Part shown: one piece after another, positions 26,715 through 35,164 of the stretch
Layout of the letters: every line of letters starts with the position of its first letter
How positions within the stretch are numbered: position 1 is the stretch's first letter
DNA from: Chitinophaga rupis
GTDB taxonomy: Bacteria > Bacteroidota > Bacteroidia > Chitinophagales > Chitinophagaceae
Length of the DNA: 64,000 nt
Direction of reading: 5' to 3'
Assembly: GCF_900109685.1 (NCBI RefSeq)
Contig: NZ_FOBB01000004.1
Coordinates: forward strand, 158,117 to 222,116
Notes under the pieces: model-generated
Databases searched by the model: none
What the model was told of the DNA's origin: nothing
The model's input: only the letters and a program-made list of their open reading frames with translations
Translations under genes and position numbers: made by a program

Positions 26715-27836
26715 ATGCGTGTATTAGTGATCATATTAACCGTACTCTGTGCAGTACAGGTGAATGCCCAAACCAATGAAATTATTGTTCAGAAAAAAAA
26801 TGCGGCTACCGCGGTAAAAAACCAGGCACAAACCGGCACCTGCTGGTGTTTTTCCACCACCTCACTGGTAGAATCAGAGTGTATCCGTAAGGGAGCACCC
26901 GGCCCGGACCTCTCGGAAATGTTCACCGTGCGTAATATGTACATGGAAAAAGCGCTGAACTACATCCGGCGCCAGGGCGCTGCCCGCTTTGACGAAGGCG
27001 GCCTGGGGCACGATGTGATACATGCCATGGCTACTTATGGCATTATGCCGGAAAGTGCCTACAGTGGGCTTATTAATGGCCAAACGCAACATAACCACAC
27101 CCAGCTGGTAGGCGAGCTGCGAAGCTACCTGGATAGCCTGTTGAAAATTAAACGCCCTATCCCGGATAACTGGCAGGAGCGCGTTACCGCCATCCTGGAT
27201 CAATACCTGGGTAAACCGCCGGCCAGCTTTGAATATAATGGCCATACCTATACACCGCTTACCTTTGCCAAAGAAGTAGTAAAATTTGATCCGGCAGACT
27301 ATGCCTTCTTTACCTCCTTCAGCCACCACCCTTTTTACCAGTCTTTTGTGGTAGAAGTACCTGATAATTTTTCCAACGGCGCCTATTATAATGTGCCCTT
27401 AAATGAGCTGATCAGCCTTACCAAAACGGCCATACAAAACGGCTACACGGTAATGTGGGATGCAGATGCCAGCAACCGTGGCTGGATGCCCGGTAAAGGC
27501 TATGCCCTGGCCCCTGCAGAAGATGCACCCATTATGGGCAGCACCATAGATCCCGACCAGCAGGAACGGCCTAACTCACAGGAATACCGTCAACGCCTGT
27601 ACGAAGAGCTGGTTACCCAGGACGATCACCTGATGCATATTACCGGCCTGGGTAAAAGTCCTAAAGGCAAAGACTTCTTCATCGTTAAAAACTCCTGGGG
27701 CACCAATGGACCTTTAGGCGGTTACGTAAATGTATCCGAACCCTACTTCGCGATCAATACTATCACGATTATTGTACCTAAAGCCGCGCTGGATAAGTCA
27801 ATAAAAGAAAAGTTGGCAATGGCTATGAAGAATTAA
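26715..27836 (+). CDS. Secreted C1B cysteine peptidase (bleomycin hydrolase / aminopeptidase C type)
   Basis: A 373-residue papain-fold peptidase with a signal peptide ending VNAQT (about residue 19). The catalytic triad is readable: Cys43 in QTGTCWCFST, His308 in LMHITG and Asn326 in VKNSWG. The long insertion between Cys and His is typical of the C1B branch, which trims peptides from the N-terminus. The signal peptide sets it apart from cytosolic PepC; it should act in the periplasm or outside. It lies downstream of the BlaI/M56 pair but behind a terminator. Confidence 0.9.
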   Translation: MRVLVIILTVLCAVQVNAQTNEIIVQKKNAATAVKNQAQTGTCWCFSTTSLVESECIRKGAPGPDLSEMFTVRNMYMEKALNYIRRQGAARFDEGGLGHDVIHAMATYGIMPESAYSGLINGQTQHNHTQLVGELRSYLDSLLKIKRPIPDNWQERVTAILDQYLGKPPASFEYNGHTYTPLTFAKEVVKFDPADYAFFTSFSHHPFYQSFVVEVPDNFSNGAYYNVPLNELISLTKTAIQNGYTVMWDADASNRGWMPGKGYALAPAEDAPIMGSTIDPDQQERPNSQEYRQRLYEELVTQDDHLMHITGLGKSPKGKDFFIVKNSWGTNGPLGGYVNVSEPYFAINTITIIVPKAALDKSIKEKLAMAMKN

Positions 27837-27856
27837 TGGGTCAACTATATTTTGAT

Positions 27857-27919
27857 AAGTGCATATGCGGATATACAACACCCACACTTCTACACCGTTG
27901 CATATCCGCATATTCACTT
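27857..27919. repeat. Inverted repeat between convergent genes
   Basis: Arms 27857-27879 and 27897-27919 pair over 21 of 23 positions (word CATATGCGGATAT) around a 17-base centre. It lies between the convergent C1 peptidase and acylphosphatase genes and touches the acylphosphatase stop codon. It may serve both mRNA ends as a hairpin. Confidence 0.8.
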
Positions 27920-28193
27920 AATGTACTACTTCAAATTTTGTATAGTGTTGTACAGGTGCATCTGTTAACTCCAGGGCGCTCACTACGGCATGAGGTGGCC
28001 CCTGCCGGCACCAGGCAATAAAGGCTTCCATAGCTGCAGCCTCACTTTCCGCAGCAATCCACACACTACCATCCGGTAAGTTCTTTACCTGCCCGGTAAT
28101 ACCCAGCAGCTCTGCAGTTTGCTTGGTACTGGCCCTGAAATAAACACCCTGTACCTTTCCTTTTACAATTATCTGCTTGTGTATCTTAGCCAT
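27918..28193 (-). CDS. acyP: Acylphosphatase
   Basis: Hydrolyses acyl phosphates such as acetyl phosphate or carbamoyl phosphate, in the cytoplasm. The 91-residue length is normal. The phosphate loop VQGVYFRAS carries the catalytic Arg20, and Asn38 (GQVKNLPDGSV) is the second catalytic residue. ATG 28193 gives the usual N-terminus; another in-frame ATG three codons earlier is possible. It is isolated: nearly 700 gene-free bases lie upstream of it. Confidence 0.93.
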   Translation of the reverse strand: MAKIHKQIIVKGKVQGVYFRASTKQTAELLGITGQVKNLPDGSVWIAAESEAAAMEAFIAWCRQGPPHAVVSALELTDAPVQHYTKFEVVH

Positions 28194-28202
28194 AGATTGC
28201 AT

Positions 28203-28890
28203 TTTTTAAGCTAACCATCAACATAGATACCAAAACTACAAATAATCTAAGATCCGGTATGCCCTTGCATCCAATCTTCAGCCTCTTCGTAAAACAACAG
28301 GTCATTCACCGGAACCATTATCAGACCCGGTATGCCGTTACATCTATCTACAGTTCTTCCATAAAACAGCAGATCATCCGCCGAAGCCATAACAGGCCAT
28401 TCCCGGCTCTACCCTTCTATTAAACATTCATCAATCACCGCTTTCGACAATACCTTATTCTTCGCATTTACATCATGCCTGCCGGTCAAACCAGGTAACC
28501 CTTCTCCCTCCCTCAACACACATGCACACAAAGCACACAAAAAGAGAAAGAGCATAGCAATACTCCTATCGTAAATTAAATACGATCGTAGTACAACTGG
28601 TAACCCATACCCGCGCTGTGCTAGTGCTAAGTGCTACGGGAGCTGCCTCCGGGCAAGAATACAGTGGCGTCAAGAGCCCACGGGCATTCAAGCGCCCACA
28701 GATATTCAAGAACCCACAGGCATTATAGAGTTACCTGGTATTGACTGTTACTATCACATGGCAAGCAGGGTTAACAACAACAAAACAGGGTTAACAGGGG
28801 ACATTAATTTTCCAGTTACATTCATGGTTACTGTTCTTTGTCAAGTCAGGCGTAATCAATATAGATATGGTGAAATAAAAACTTTATAGA
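28203..28890. other. Gene-free region with decayed repeats
   Basis: No frame here looks coding. Seen: a degenerate direct repeat of about 73 bases (28254 and 28327, both beginning CCGGTATGCC), a 10-bp palindrome TACGATCGTA (28581-28590) like a spacerless version of the blaI half-sites, three 18-bp tandem units (28671-28724), and two copies of CAGGGTTAACA (28765-28798). It may be the remains of lost genes. Confidence 0.55.
28671..28724. repeat. 18-bp tandem repeat, three units
   Basis: Three units of 18 bases, CAAGAGCCCACGGGCATT and two variants, starting at 28671, 28689 and 28707. Confidence 0.85.
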
Positions 28891-29496
28891 TCAGGCTGCG
28901 TAGTTAAACAAGGTGCGGTGCTGTTGCTCCTCGCCACCAAACGTAAATTCCTTCACCAGCTCGTAAGCGCCACCGGCAGCCGGTTTCCTCAGCAAAGCAA
29001 AGCTTCTGCAATTGAAGCTACGTACAAACAGCTGATGATCAAACATCGGATATACCTGGTCAAACTCACGGGTGCTGATAGCCCTGGCCACCGTAATATG
29101 AGGTTTGTAATCATTCGGCTTCAGCTCAAACTGCTGCAGGATCTTTTTCCGTAACTCCGTTATGGGCTTGGGATTAGCCACGTTTACATAAATAGTACGT
29201 TTTACTGCACCGTGATCAAAGTGATCAAATTTGGAAGTGTACACCGTAAAACCGGATTGTTTGCGGGCAATTTCTTCCAGCAGGTGAATACAATCCTCCT
29301 GGAATTTTTCCGGGAATACAGAACGGAATAAAGAAATGTGCGCCCTGGAATAACGGCTGGTAAAAATGCCCAGCTCCCGGGCTATTTTTTCTTTGAAGCT
29401 GCGTACTTCACCCGCAGTCCGGGCATCCGGGTTAATCACCACCAGGTAATCATAGAGTGCCGTCTCTTCGGCTGTTAATAGGATCTGTGTTTGCAT
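28891..29496 (-). CDS. 2'-5' RNA ligase / 2H phosphoesterase family protein
   Basis: A 201-residue protein of the 2H superfamily, which cleave or join 2',5' and cyclic phosphodiester bonds in RNA or nucleotides. The two HxS/T motifs are HIS at 53-55 (RAHISLF) and HIT at 133-135 (KPHITVAR). The ATG at 29496 is chosen because the -7 element TATATTTG lies 37 bases upstream and the longer frame crosses it. Which RNA or nucleotide it acts on is unknown. Confidence 0.82.
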   Translation of the reverse strand: MQTQILLTAEETALYDYLVVINPDARTAGEVRSFKEKIARELGIFTSRYSRAHISLFRSVFPEKFQEDCIHLLEEIARKQSGFTVYTSKFDHFDHGAVKRTIYVNVANPKPITELRKKILQQFELKPNDYKPHITVARAISTREFDQVYPMFDHQLFVRSFNCRSFALLRKPAAGGAYELVKEFTFGGEEQQHRTLFNYAA

Positions 29497-29533
29497 AACC
29501 AACAACTTTAAACCTTCACGATTGTTGACAACA

Positions 29534-29541
29534 CAAATATA
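29534..29541 (-). promoter_or_regulatory. -7 element (TATATTTG) of the 2H phosphoesterase gene
   Basis: The minus strand reads TATATTTG, an exact TAnnTTTG match, giving a leader of about 30 bases before ATG 29496. Confidence 0.5.
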
Positions 29542-29582
29542 CAACCTTTTTTTGGTTTTACTAATTTTTTTAGCATTTTCTG

Positions 29583-29622
29583 CTAATTTTTTGCGCAACT
29601 CAGCGGCTGCGCAAAAAATTAG
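29583..29622. repeat. Perfect 15-bp hairpin
   Basis: Arms 29583-29597 and 29608-29622 (CTAATTTTTTGCGCA) are perfect reverse complements with a 10-base loop. It lies just past the tpiA stop. The T run is inside the stem, so it is not a standard terminator, but the position suits mRNA 3' end formation. Confidence 0.75.
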
Positions 29623-29637
29623 TATTGTTAGTATTGA

Positions 29638-30399
29638 TTAAGCAAGTTTTGATATAATCGCTGTGAAATCAGCCGCCACCAGGGAGGCGCCGCCAATCAG
29701 GCCACCGTCTACATCCGGGCACGCAAACAGCTCGCCGGCATTCCCGGGTTTAGCACTGCCGCCATACAGGATGCTCAGTCCTAAAGCAGCTTCTCTACCA
29801 TACTTTTCTGCAATCTGTGCGCGGATATATGCATGCATATCCTGCGCCTGCTGTGCGCTGGCAGTTAACCCGGTGCCAATCGCCCAGATAGGCTCATAGG
29901 CAATCACCACCTGCTTCAGCTGCTCCGCAGTCAGATGATACAGGCTTTCTTCCAGCTGTTTAGCTACATAGGCATTTTGTGTTTCCGCCTTCCGGATCTC
30001 TAAAGGCTCCCCGCAGCAGAAAATAGGTTTTATACCATAAGCCAGCGCCACATCGATCTTCTTAGCCAGCATGGCATTGCTTTCCTGGAAATATTCCCTT
30101 CTTTCAGAATGGCCCAGTATCACATAATCCACACCGATAGATTGCAGCATTTCTGCAGATACTTCCCCGGTATAAGCGCCGGATTTTTCAGAATAACAGT
30201 TTTGTGCAGCTACATAAAAACCCGGGTAGTTCTTCAGCAGGGCCTTGGCTTTTAACAGGTAGGGGAACGGCGTGGCAACCACCACTTCCTGTCCTTCCTG
30301 TAATTTAATACCGGCCTGCAGAATATCATTGATCAACTGTTCGCCCTGTGCCAGGGTGAGGTTCATTTTCCAGTTTGCCGCTGCAATTTTTTTTCTCAT
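29638..30399 (-). CDS. tpiA: Triosephosphate isomerase
   Basis: Interconverts dihydroxyacetone phosphate and glyceraldehyde 3-phosphate in glycolysis. The 253-residue TIM barrel has all signatures: Lys11 in NWKMN, His97 in GHSERR, Glu169 in YEPIWAIGTG and the phosphate loop GGSAKPGN. It lies 72 bases downstream of the alternate glmU gene on the same strand and may be cotranscribed with it, linking glycolysis to cell-wall precursor synthesis, though this is only proximity. Confidence 0.98.
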   Translation of the reverse strand: MRKKIAAANWKMNLTLAQGEQLINDILQAGIKLQEGQEVVVATPFPYLLKAKALLKNYPGFYVAAQNCYSEKSGAYTGEVSAEMLQSIGVDYVILGHSERREYFQESNAMLAKKIDVALAYGIKPIFCCGEPLEIRKAETQNAYVAKQLEESLYHLTAEQLKQVVIAYEPIWAIGTGLTASAQQAQDMHAYIRAQIAEKYGREAALGLSILYGGSAKPGNAGELFACPDVDGGLIGGASLVAADFTAIISKLA

Positions 30400-30471
30400 G
30401 ATGCTGTATTAAGTTTAAAAAGAGTTACGCTTTTTCAATCGGGGGCGAAAATTATTAATTATTATCCTTAA

Positions 30472-31647
30472 TTACTCATTTTTAACAACCGTTTCATAAA
30501 CAGCCCCTAATATTTTGCGTTCCGCCTCTGTGATTTGCCTGCCTTTAAAGCCCATCCAGGCCACGGCATCCCGTGTAGCCTCCTGCAAGCGGTACACCGT
30601 GGTTCCCTCTCCGCCGCCCCAGGTAAAGGAAGGCATGAACTTGGGCGGAAAACCACCGCCAAAGACGTTACAGGACACGCCAATGACCGTACCGGTATTT
30701 AGCATGGTATTAATACCACAGCGGCTGTAATCGCCCATTAAAGTGCCGCATTTGCGTCCGGCAGGCCAGGCTTCTTTGCGGGCCTCCATCCATACCTTTA
30801 CTTCGCCGGCATTGTTCTTCAGGTTTGAGCAGGTAGTATTGGCGCCCAGGTTACACCACTCACCTATTACCGCATCGCCCAGGTAACCCTCATGCCCCTT
30901 ATTGGAGTAACCGAACATCATTACATTCTTGATCTCTCCCCCGCCGGTACAGCCGGGGCCCAGGGTAGTAGCACCATACACTTTGGTACCCATCTTTAAT
31001 ACGGCGCCTTCCCCCATAGCCAGCGGCCCTCTTACCAGGCAGCCCTCCATGATGTGAGCGTCTTTACCAATGTAAATAGGGCCGGTAGATGCATTCAGCA
31101 CGCAATGTTCTACCACGGCGCCTGCTTCTATAAAAATATTTTCCGCTGCAGTTACCTGGTTAGAAGCGGGTATAGGTGCGGAAGTACGCCCGGCGGTCAG
31201 CAGGTCAAAATCTTCCCGGATAGCTTTATCATTCAGGCCAAAGATCTGCCAGGGCAGGTCCAGGGTATCTACGGGTCCGTTATAGTTCTTACGGTCCTCT
31301 GCAGGCAGGGTAAGGTCATTACCGGGCACTATCTTTACCAGCAGGTGGTTCTTCTTATACAGCTCCTGCCCGGCTTTTAAGGAGGCAATGGTATCAACCA
31401 GCGCTTTATCCGGTACAATATGCCCGTTGATCAGCACATGCTCAATATTGGCGGTACCTAACCGCAGGGGATACTTTTCCTGGAGATAAGACATTGTAAA
31501 GTGGCATACAGGCGCTTGGAGCCACTGTTCCCACTTTTCCTGAATAGTAAGGATACCGACCCTGCAGGCAGCTACAGGTCTTGTGTAGGTGAAGGGATAT
31601 AAAAGATCGCGGGCGGGCGTGTCAAAAAGAATATAGTTACGCTCCAT
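30472..31647 (-). CDS. Alternate GlmU-type sugar nucleotidyltransferase / acetyltransferase
   Basis: A 391-residue protein of the Bacteroidota family annotated as alternate GlmU, thought to make UDP-N-acetylglucosamine for peptidoglycan and LPS. The N-terminal half (about 1-165) is a divergent nucleotidyltransferase region without the classical GlmU motif LAAGxGTRM; it starts MERNYILFDTPARDLLYPFTYTRP. The C-terminal half (about 170-370) is a left-handed beta-helix with hexapeptide repeats (IYIGKDAHIMEGCLVRGPLAMGEG), as in acyltransferases. Whether one protein does both reactions is not shown by sequence. Confidence 0.85.
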   Translation of the reverse strand: MERNYILFDTPARDLLYPFTYTRPVAACRVGILTIQEKWEQWLQAPVCHFTMSYLQEKYPLRLGTANIEHVLINGHIVPDKALVDTIASLKAGQELYKKNHLLVKIVPGNDLTLPAEDRKNYNGPVDTLDLPWQIFGLNDKAIREDFDLLTAGRTSAPIPASNQVTAAENIFIEAGAVVEHCVLNASTGPIYIGKDAHIMEGCLVRGPLAMGEGAVLKMGTKVYGATTLGPGCTGGGEIKNVMMFGYSNKGHEGYLGDAVIGEWCNLGANTTCSNLKNNAGEVKVWMEARKEAWPAGRKCGTLMGDYSRCGINTMLNTGTVIGVSCNVFGGGFPPKFMPSFTWGGGEGTTVYRLQEATRDAVAWMGFKGRQITEAERKILGAVYETVVKNE

Positions 31648-31661
31648 ACGGGAGCTAAAAA

Positions 31662-31693
31662 TAAAAAAATCCCACTGACAAAAGCCAGTGGGA
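31662..31693 (-). terminator. Rho-independent terminator of rpmE2
   Basis: On the minus strand, a stem TCCCACTG/CAGTGGGA (86-93 pairing with 70-77 of this block, 8-base loop) is followed by a seven-T run. It lies 22 bases past the rpmE2 stop. Confidence 0.88.
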
Positions 31694-31715
31694 CGGAAAA
31701 TATTTGTTAAAAAGC

Positions 31716-31970
31716 TTATTTAGCGCTTTTCGCGTAGCGTTTGTTGAATTTATCGATACGGCCGGCAGTATCAACCAATACGTTCTTACCAGTGTAAAAA
31801 GGGTGAGAAGTGTTGGAAATTTCCAGCTTAATCAACGGATACTCATTACCGTCTTCCCATTTAACAGTCTCACGGGAAGGAGCAGTAGAACGGCTTAAAA
31901 AGCTGAATCCGTTAGACATGTCTTTGAATACTACGAACCTGTAACTTTCTGGATGGATACCCTGTTTCAT
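31716..31970 (-). CDS. rpmE2: 50S ribosomal protein L31, type B
   Basis: An 84-residue ribosomal protein of the large subunit. It lacks the zinc-binding cysteines of type A L31 and is longer, which defines type B, the form often used when zinc is scarce. Motifs are MKQGIHPESY at the start and TSHPFYTGKNVLVDTAGRIDKFNKRY near the end. ATG 31970 is chosen from the family N-terminus; an upstream in-frame ATG adds 13 unlikely residues. It has its own promoter (32041-32048) and terminator. No zinc-responsive site was recognised. Confidence 0.96.
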   Translation of the reverse strand: MKQGIHPESYRFVVFKDMSNGFSFLSRSTAPSRETVKWEDGNEYPLIKLEISNTSHPFYTGKNVLVDTAGRIDKFNKRYAKSAK

Positions 31971-32040
31971 TATTTTATTTGTTTTTGCCAGACGAAACGA
32001 TGGTTTCATCTGATTGTTATTTTTTATTTAATACGGACGG

Positions 32041-32048
32041 CAAAGGTA
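32041..32048 (-). promoter_or_regulatory. -7 element (TACCTTTG) of rpmE2
   Basis: The minus strand reads TACCTTTG, matching TAnnTTTG, with a leader of about 65 bases to the start, long enough for autogenous control, although no specific fold was recognised. Confidence 0.45.
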
Positions 32049-32086
32049 AATAGAATATTTTAAATAGCCAATACCGGGCGCCCGAT

Positions 32087-32578
32087 TTACGATTTCATGT
32101 TCACATACTGCAGGGGAATACCCAGGTTAGCCTCCTTGCATTTTTGTATAACATCCTGCAGGTCATCTATTTTCTTACCCGTTACGCGTATAATATCGTC
32201 CATAATGGCGACCTGTACCTTTAAACCGGAGTCCTTGATCATTTTCACGATCTTCTTGGCATCTTCCTGTTTAATACCGTTACGTACAGGAACCTCCTTC
32301 TTATATACTTTCCCGCTCTGGTAAGGTTCCTTACTCTGGTCGTAAATAGTGGCATCCAGCCCCTGGCGCATGGTACGGCTGATGAGCACCTCTATTACCT
32401 GGTTCAGCTTCATATCACTTTCCACTTCCAGGTTCAGCACCAGGTCTTTTTTATTCAGCTCAATACTCACGTGGGAGTCCTTAAAGTCAAAACGGGTGGT
32501 GATCTCCTTTTTTACCGTGTTAATGGCATTATCCAGCGTTTGCAGATCTATTTTGCTAACAATATCAAAGGATGGCAT
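32087..32578 (-). CDS. YajQ-family nucleotide-binding protein
   Basis: A 163-residue cytosolic protein starting MPSFDIVSKIDLQTLDNAIN, the YajQ signature, with two ferredoxin-like halves. Members bind nucleic acids, and some bind cyclic di-GMP and work as co-regulators. No partner gene is adjacent. The -7 element TATATTTG (32608-32615) gives a leader of about 25 bases. Confidence 0.94.
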   Translation of the reverse strand: MPSFDIVSKIDLQTLDNAINTVKKEITTRFDFKDSHVSIELNKKDLVLNLEVESDMKLNQVIEVLISRTMRQGLDATIYDQSKEPYQSGKVYKKEVPVRNGIKQEDAKKIVKMIKDSGLKVQVAIMDDIIRVTGKKIDDLQDVIQKCKEANLGIPLQYVNMKS

Positions 32579-32607
32579 AATTAAAATACTTTAATAATTG
32601 ATTCCGG

Positions 32608-32615
32608 CAAATATA
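32608..32615 (-). promoter_or_regulatory. -7 element (TATATTTG) of the yajQ-type gene
   Basis: Exact TAnnTTTG match on the minus strand, 29 bases before the start codon, directly beside the terminator of the preceding gene. Confidence 0.45.
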
Positions 32616-32648
32616 AAAAAAATTCCCGCCCTTGAGATGGACGGGAAT
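32615..32648 (-). terminator. Rho-independent terminator after the GIN-domain gene
   Basis: On the minus strand, ATTCCCGTCC pairs with GGGCGGGAAT (one mismatch, 7-base loop) and is followed by a T run of about seven. It lies 67 bases past the GIN-domain stop and directly before the yajQ-type promoter. Confidence 0.8.
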
Positions 32649-32715
32649 AACCGTTAAATATTAAACTTGTTATCCAACTACCTTACCGGTAGAGACCGGC
32701 TTAGGTGTAGCGCGT

Positions 32716-33450
32716 TTAGCCTTCCTTTGAAATTCTGCCCATACCGGAAACCGACTGGGAGATCGCAGGATTGCCTTTATACTTTACGTTCCCCATGCCG
32801 GAAACGCCTACTTCTAATTTTTTAGCTGCATTTACACTGGCATTAGCGCTGCCGGAAATCCCAATGTGCACATCATCTGACTGCAGATCAAAAGCGGCAA
32901 TATCTGCCTTGCCGGAAACACTGTAATTCGCTGCGGTAGAGCTGCCTTTCAGTTTTACATTACCGGCGCCGGAAACCGCTACTTTCAGCTTCTGTGCATC
33001 CAGGTCCAGGTCTGTATCAGCAGCGCCGCTCACGGAAATTTCCAGCTCATCGGTCTTCAGCTTGCCTTTGCTGTAAAAACCACCGGAACCGCTGGCTGAC
33101 AGCTCGTTGATCTGCTCCATAGTTACATATACATTCACCGGTTTGGTGGGTTTAATGGAGTAACCTTTCTTCACCTTGATCTCCAGCTCTTTTCCATCGA
33201 TCTCTGTTACTATGTAAGGCAGCAGGTTGCTTTCTGCTTCTACCTCTATAGAGTGGGTATTACCCTGTTGTATATATACCTTAAATTCGCCGGAGGTGCC
33301 AATATCTTTAAAGGCAGATGCGGTACGTTTTTCCTGCTTTACGTCGCCATTTCCTTTCACACGCTCATGCTCCTGCCGTACCATAAATGAGGAGAACACC
33401 ATAATAGCAGCCAGCAACGGAAAGCTCAGGAACCATATAGACTTTTTCAT
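32716..33450 (-). CDS. GIN-domain (DUF2807) exported protein
   Basis: A 244-residue protein with an N-terminal signal or anchor (about 4-24) followed by a right-handed beta-helix of the GIN/DUF2807 type, with repeated short strands such as VSGAADTDLDL, VSGAGNVKLKG and ISGSANASVNA. GIN-domain proteins are widespread in this phylum, often near ECF sigma and anti-sigma genes, and are thought to be cell-surface or adhesin-like. Here it lies 74 bases after a DUF4097-like protein in the sigma operon. Molecular function is unknown. Confidence 0.88.
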   Translation of the reverse strand: MKKSIWFLSFPLLAAIMVFSSFMVRQEHERVKGNGDVKQEKRTASAFKDIGTSGEFKVYIQQGNTHSIEVEAESNLLPYIVTEIDGKELEIKVKKGYSIKPTKPVNVYVTMEQINELSASGSGGFYSKGKLKTDELEISVSGAADTDLDLDAQKLKVAVSGAGNVKLKGSSTAANYSVSGKADIAAFDLQSDDVHIGISGSANASVNAAKKLEVGVSGMGNVKYKGNPAISQSVSGMGRISKEG

Positions 33451-33524
33451 GACTAAGAATTTTTTAGATCGGTGAATGTTTTTGGTTTATACAAAGATTT
33501 TAGAATGACGTATATACGTTCTCG

Positions 33525-34607
33525 TTATTGCTCTTTCATGTTCACATCGCTCTGTGAGCCATTGATGTTAAGCATAGGCGATTGTTCGCTACCGCTGGCC
33601 GTGGTGGCGCTGTAAGCTAAGTGCGTATTCTTTTTAACAGAGCTTACATTTTTTACCGGAAGCCCGTCTATGCCCAGATCTCCATAGTTTAAATTAACAG
33701 TCAGGCGCAACGCTGCTTTAGGTGCAAAGATCAGGTCAATATCACTATAACTAAGCTGAATATCCCCGCCTTTAAAAGTGCTCTGGATCTCTTTTACTTT
33801 CAGGTCGCCGTAAGTAAGCCGTGCATCCAGGCTTTCCCGCAGGTTAGAGACAGTGAAATCGCTATAATTGGCAGTAGCATTAAGGGTGCCCACCTGCCGG
33901 ATCTTATAATCGCTGTAATTAGCTTTTGTGATCAATGTTCCCACACTGCCTAATGTATAGTCAGAGTAGTTGGATTTGGCATCCAGCTTATCGGCAGCAT
34001 CACAGCGTATATCTGAATAATTGGCTCTGATCTGCAGGTCAGCGGCTTTATCTATTTTACCTTTATTGCAATAGTTCAGATCCATATCCAGCGTTTTGCC
34101 GGCTTCCCGGATAGCATAAAAACAATAGTTTAAATTCATCTTGGCAGCAAAAGGCAGCTCGTCGGTGATCACATCGCCAAAATTATTTTCCAGTGTAAGC
34201 AGGTTTAGATTTTGTGGCACATACAGTTCGTAGTCAATGTTCACATAATCCTTTGAATCTTTACGGTTGCCCCAGGAGAACCACTTACTTCCCTTGCTGG
34301 GGTTGTAGCTGGTTTGCAGGCTCACTGCGCCGGCATCTGCATTGGTTTGTATGTCTACACCATTGGCTATCTCCTGTGCTTCTGACGAGCTTTTACCGTA
34401 ACCGGTAATAATAACGGTTGCCTTTATCTGGTTTTTAGCCCAGGTGTGTACGATGATCTTGCCGTACTTATTGTGAACATCCAGCTTAGCATTGCTGTTT
34501 ACGGTAAATTCTTTTGCTACAGTGCGTTTGAACTCAATGTCGCCCTGGTGAGCGCAGGCCCACAACGGCAGTAAAAGAAAGAGTAGAATTTTAGATTTCA
34601 CGTTCAT
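33525..34607 (-). CDS. DUF4097-like exported beta-helix protein, possible lipoprotein
   Basis: A 360-residue protein with signal peptide and possible lipobox LWAC (Cys about residue 18). The body is repeated beta strands with the recurring pattern (A/K)xNYSDxxxxxVG, about 200-270 (SNYSDYTLG, ANYSDYKIR, ANYSDFTVS), giving a beta-solenoid. It overlaps the anti-sigma gene by 17 bases, so the two are translationally linked. It may be the regulated surface product of the ECF pair or an added sensor. Family assignment is moderate. Confidence 0.78.
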   Translation of the reverse strand: MNVKSKILLFLLLPLWACAHQGDIEFKRTVAKEFTVNSNAKLDVHNKYGKIIVHTWAKNQIKATVIITGYGKSSSEAQEIANGVDIQTNADAGAVSLQTSYNPSKGSKWFSWGNRKDSKDYVNIDYELYVPQNLNLLTLENNFGDVITDELPFAAKMNLNYCFYAIREAGKTLDMDLNYCNKGKIDKAADLQIRANYSDIRCDAADKLDAKSNYSDYTLGSVGTLITKANYSDYKIRQVGTLNATANYSDFTVSNLRESLDARLTYGDLKVKEIQSTFKGGDIQLSYSDIDLIFAPKAALRLTVNLNYGDLGIDGLPVKNVSSVKKNTHLAYSATTASGSEQSPMLNINGSQSDVNMKEQ

Positions 34608-35151
34608 GATGATTGAATGTTTTGGTTCCAGGCTGTTTGGCCTGCAGTTCTTCCAATATTTTATCTAACAGGTCCAGCTTCATTTGGTAATAGCGGACCA
34701 TTGCAGAGCGGATGCGTTCATTACCCGGGTTGGCTTCCAGCTCTTTTTCCAGCAGCTGGTAAGTATCATTGCGCAGCTCCAGCTCCTTACGGGCAGTGCT
34801 ATCCAGGCCCAGTGCCTCCGGGGAGTACTGGCGAATGTCTTCCAGCTTCTGCTCTATCTGGGAGGTATAGTACAATTTTGCTTCCTGCAGCTCCGGTGAA
34901 ATGGTACCAAGGTCTTGCTGCTGTTTCTTAAACTGCAGGAACTGGTATATCATAACACTGTTCACTATCAATACCAGCACTGCTGCGGCTTTCAGCCAGT
35001 GGCGCTTTAACAGCTGCACCACCTTAGGGGTGTGCGTTTGCTGCGCTTTCAGCTGCTGCTCCAGGCCTTTCCACACACGGGCGTTTGGCCCCTGCTCCTC
35101 AAAACCGGCCCTGTGCTGCCGGATAAAATCCTCAAAATTGTGTTCTGACAT
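34591..35151 (-). CDS. Putative anti-sigma factor, single-pass membrane protein
   Basis: A 186-residue protein, with an acidic cytosolic N-terminus (MSEHNFEDFIRQHRAGFE), one transmembrane helix (about 54-71) and a helical periplasmic part (about 80-170). It has no zinc-binding HxxxCxxC motif. It lies 13 bases after the ECF sigma gene, the usual place for its cognate anti-sigma factor, and its stop overlaps the next gene. The call rests on context, topology and length. Confidence 0.75.
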   Translation of the reverse strand: MSEHNFEDFIRQHRAGFEEQGPNARVWKGLEQQLKAQQTHTPKVVQLLKRHWLKAAAVLVLIVNSVMIYQFLQFKKQQQDLGTISPELQEAKLYYTSQIEQKLEDIRQYSPEALGLDSTARKELELRNDTYQLLEKELEANPGNERIRSAMVRYYQMKLDLLDKILEELQAKQPGTKTFNHHEREI

Positions 35152-35164
35152 GCATTTCTGATTT

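Noticed and set aside
29583..29622. Rho-independent terminator of tpiA
   Set aside because: A perfect stem, but the T run lies within the stem and none follows it, so I list it only as a hairpin.
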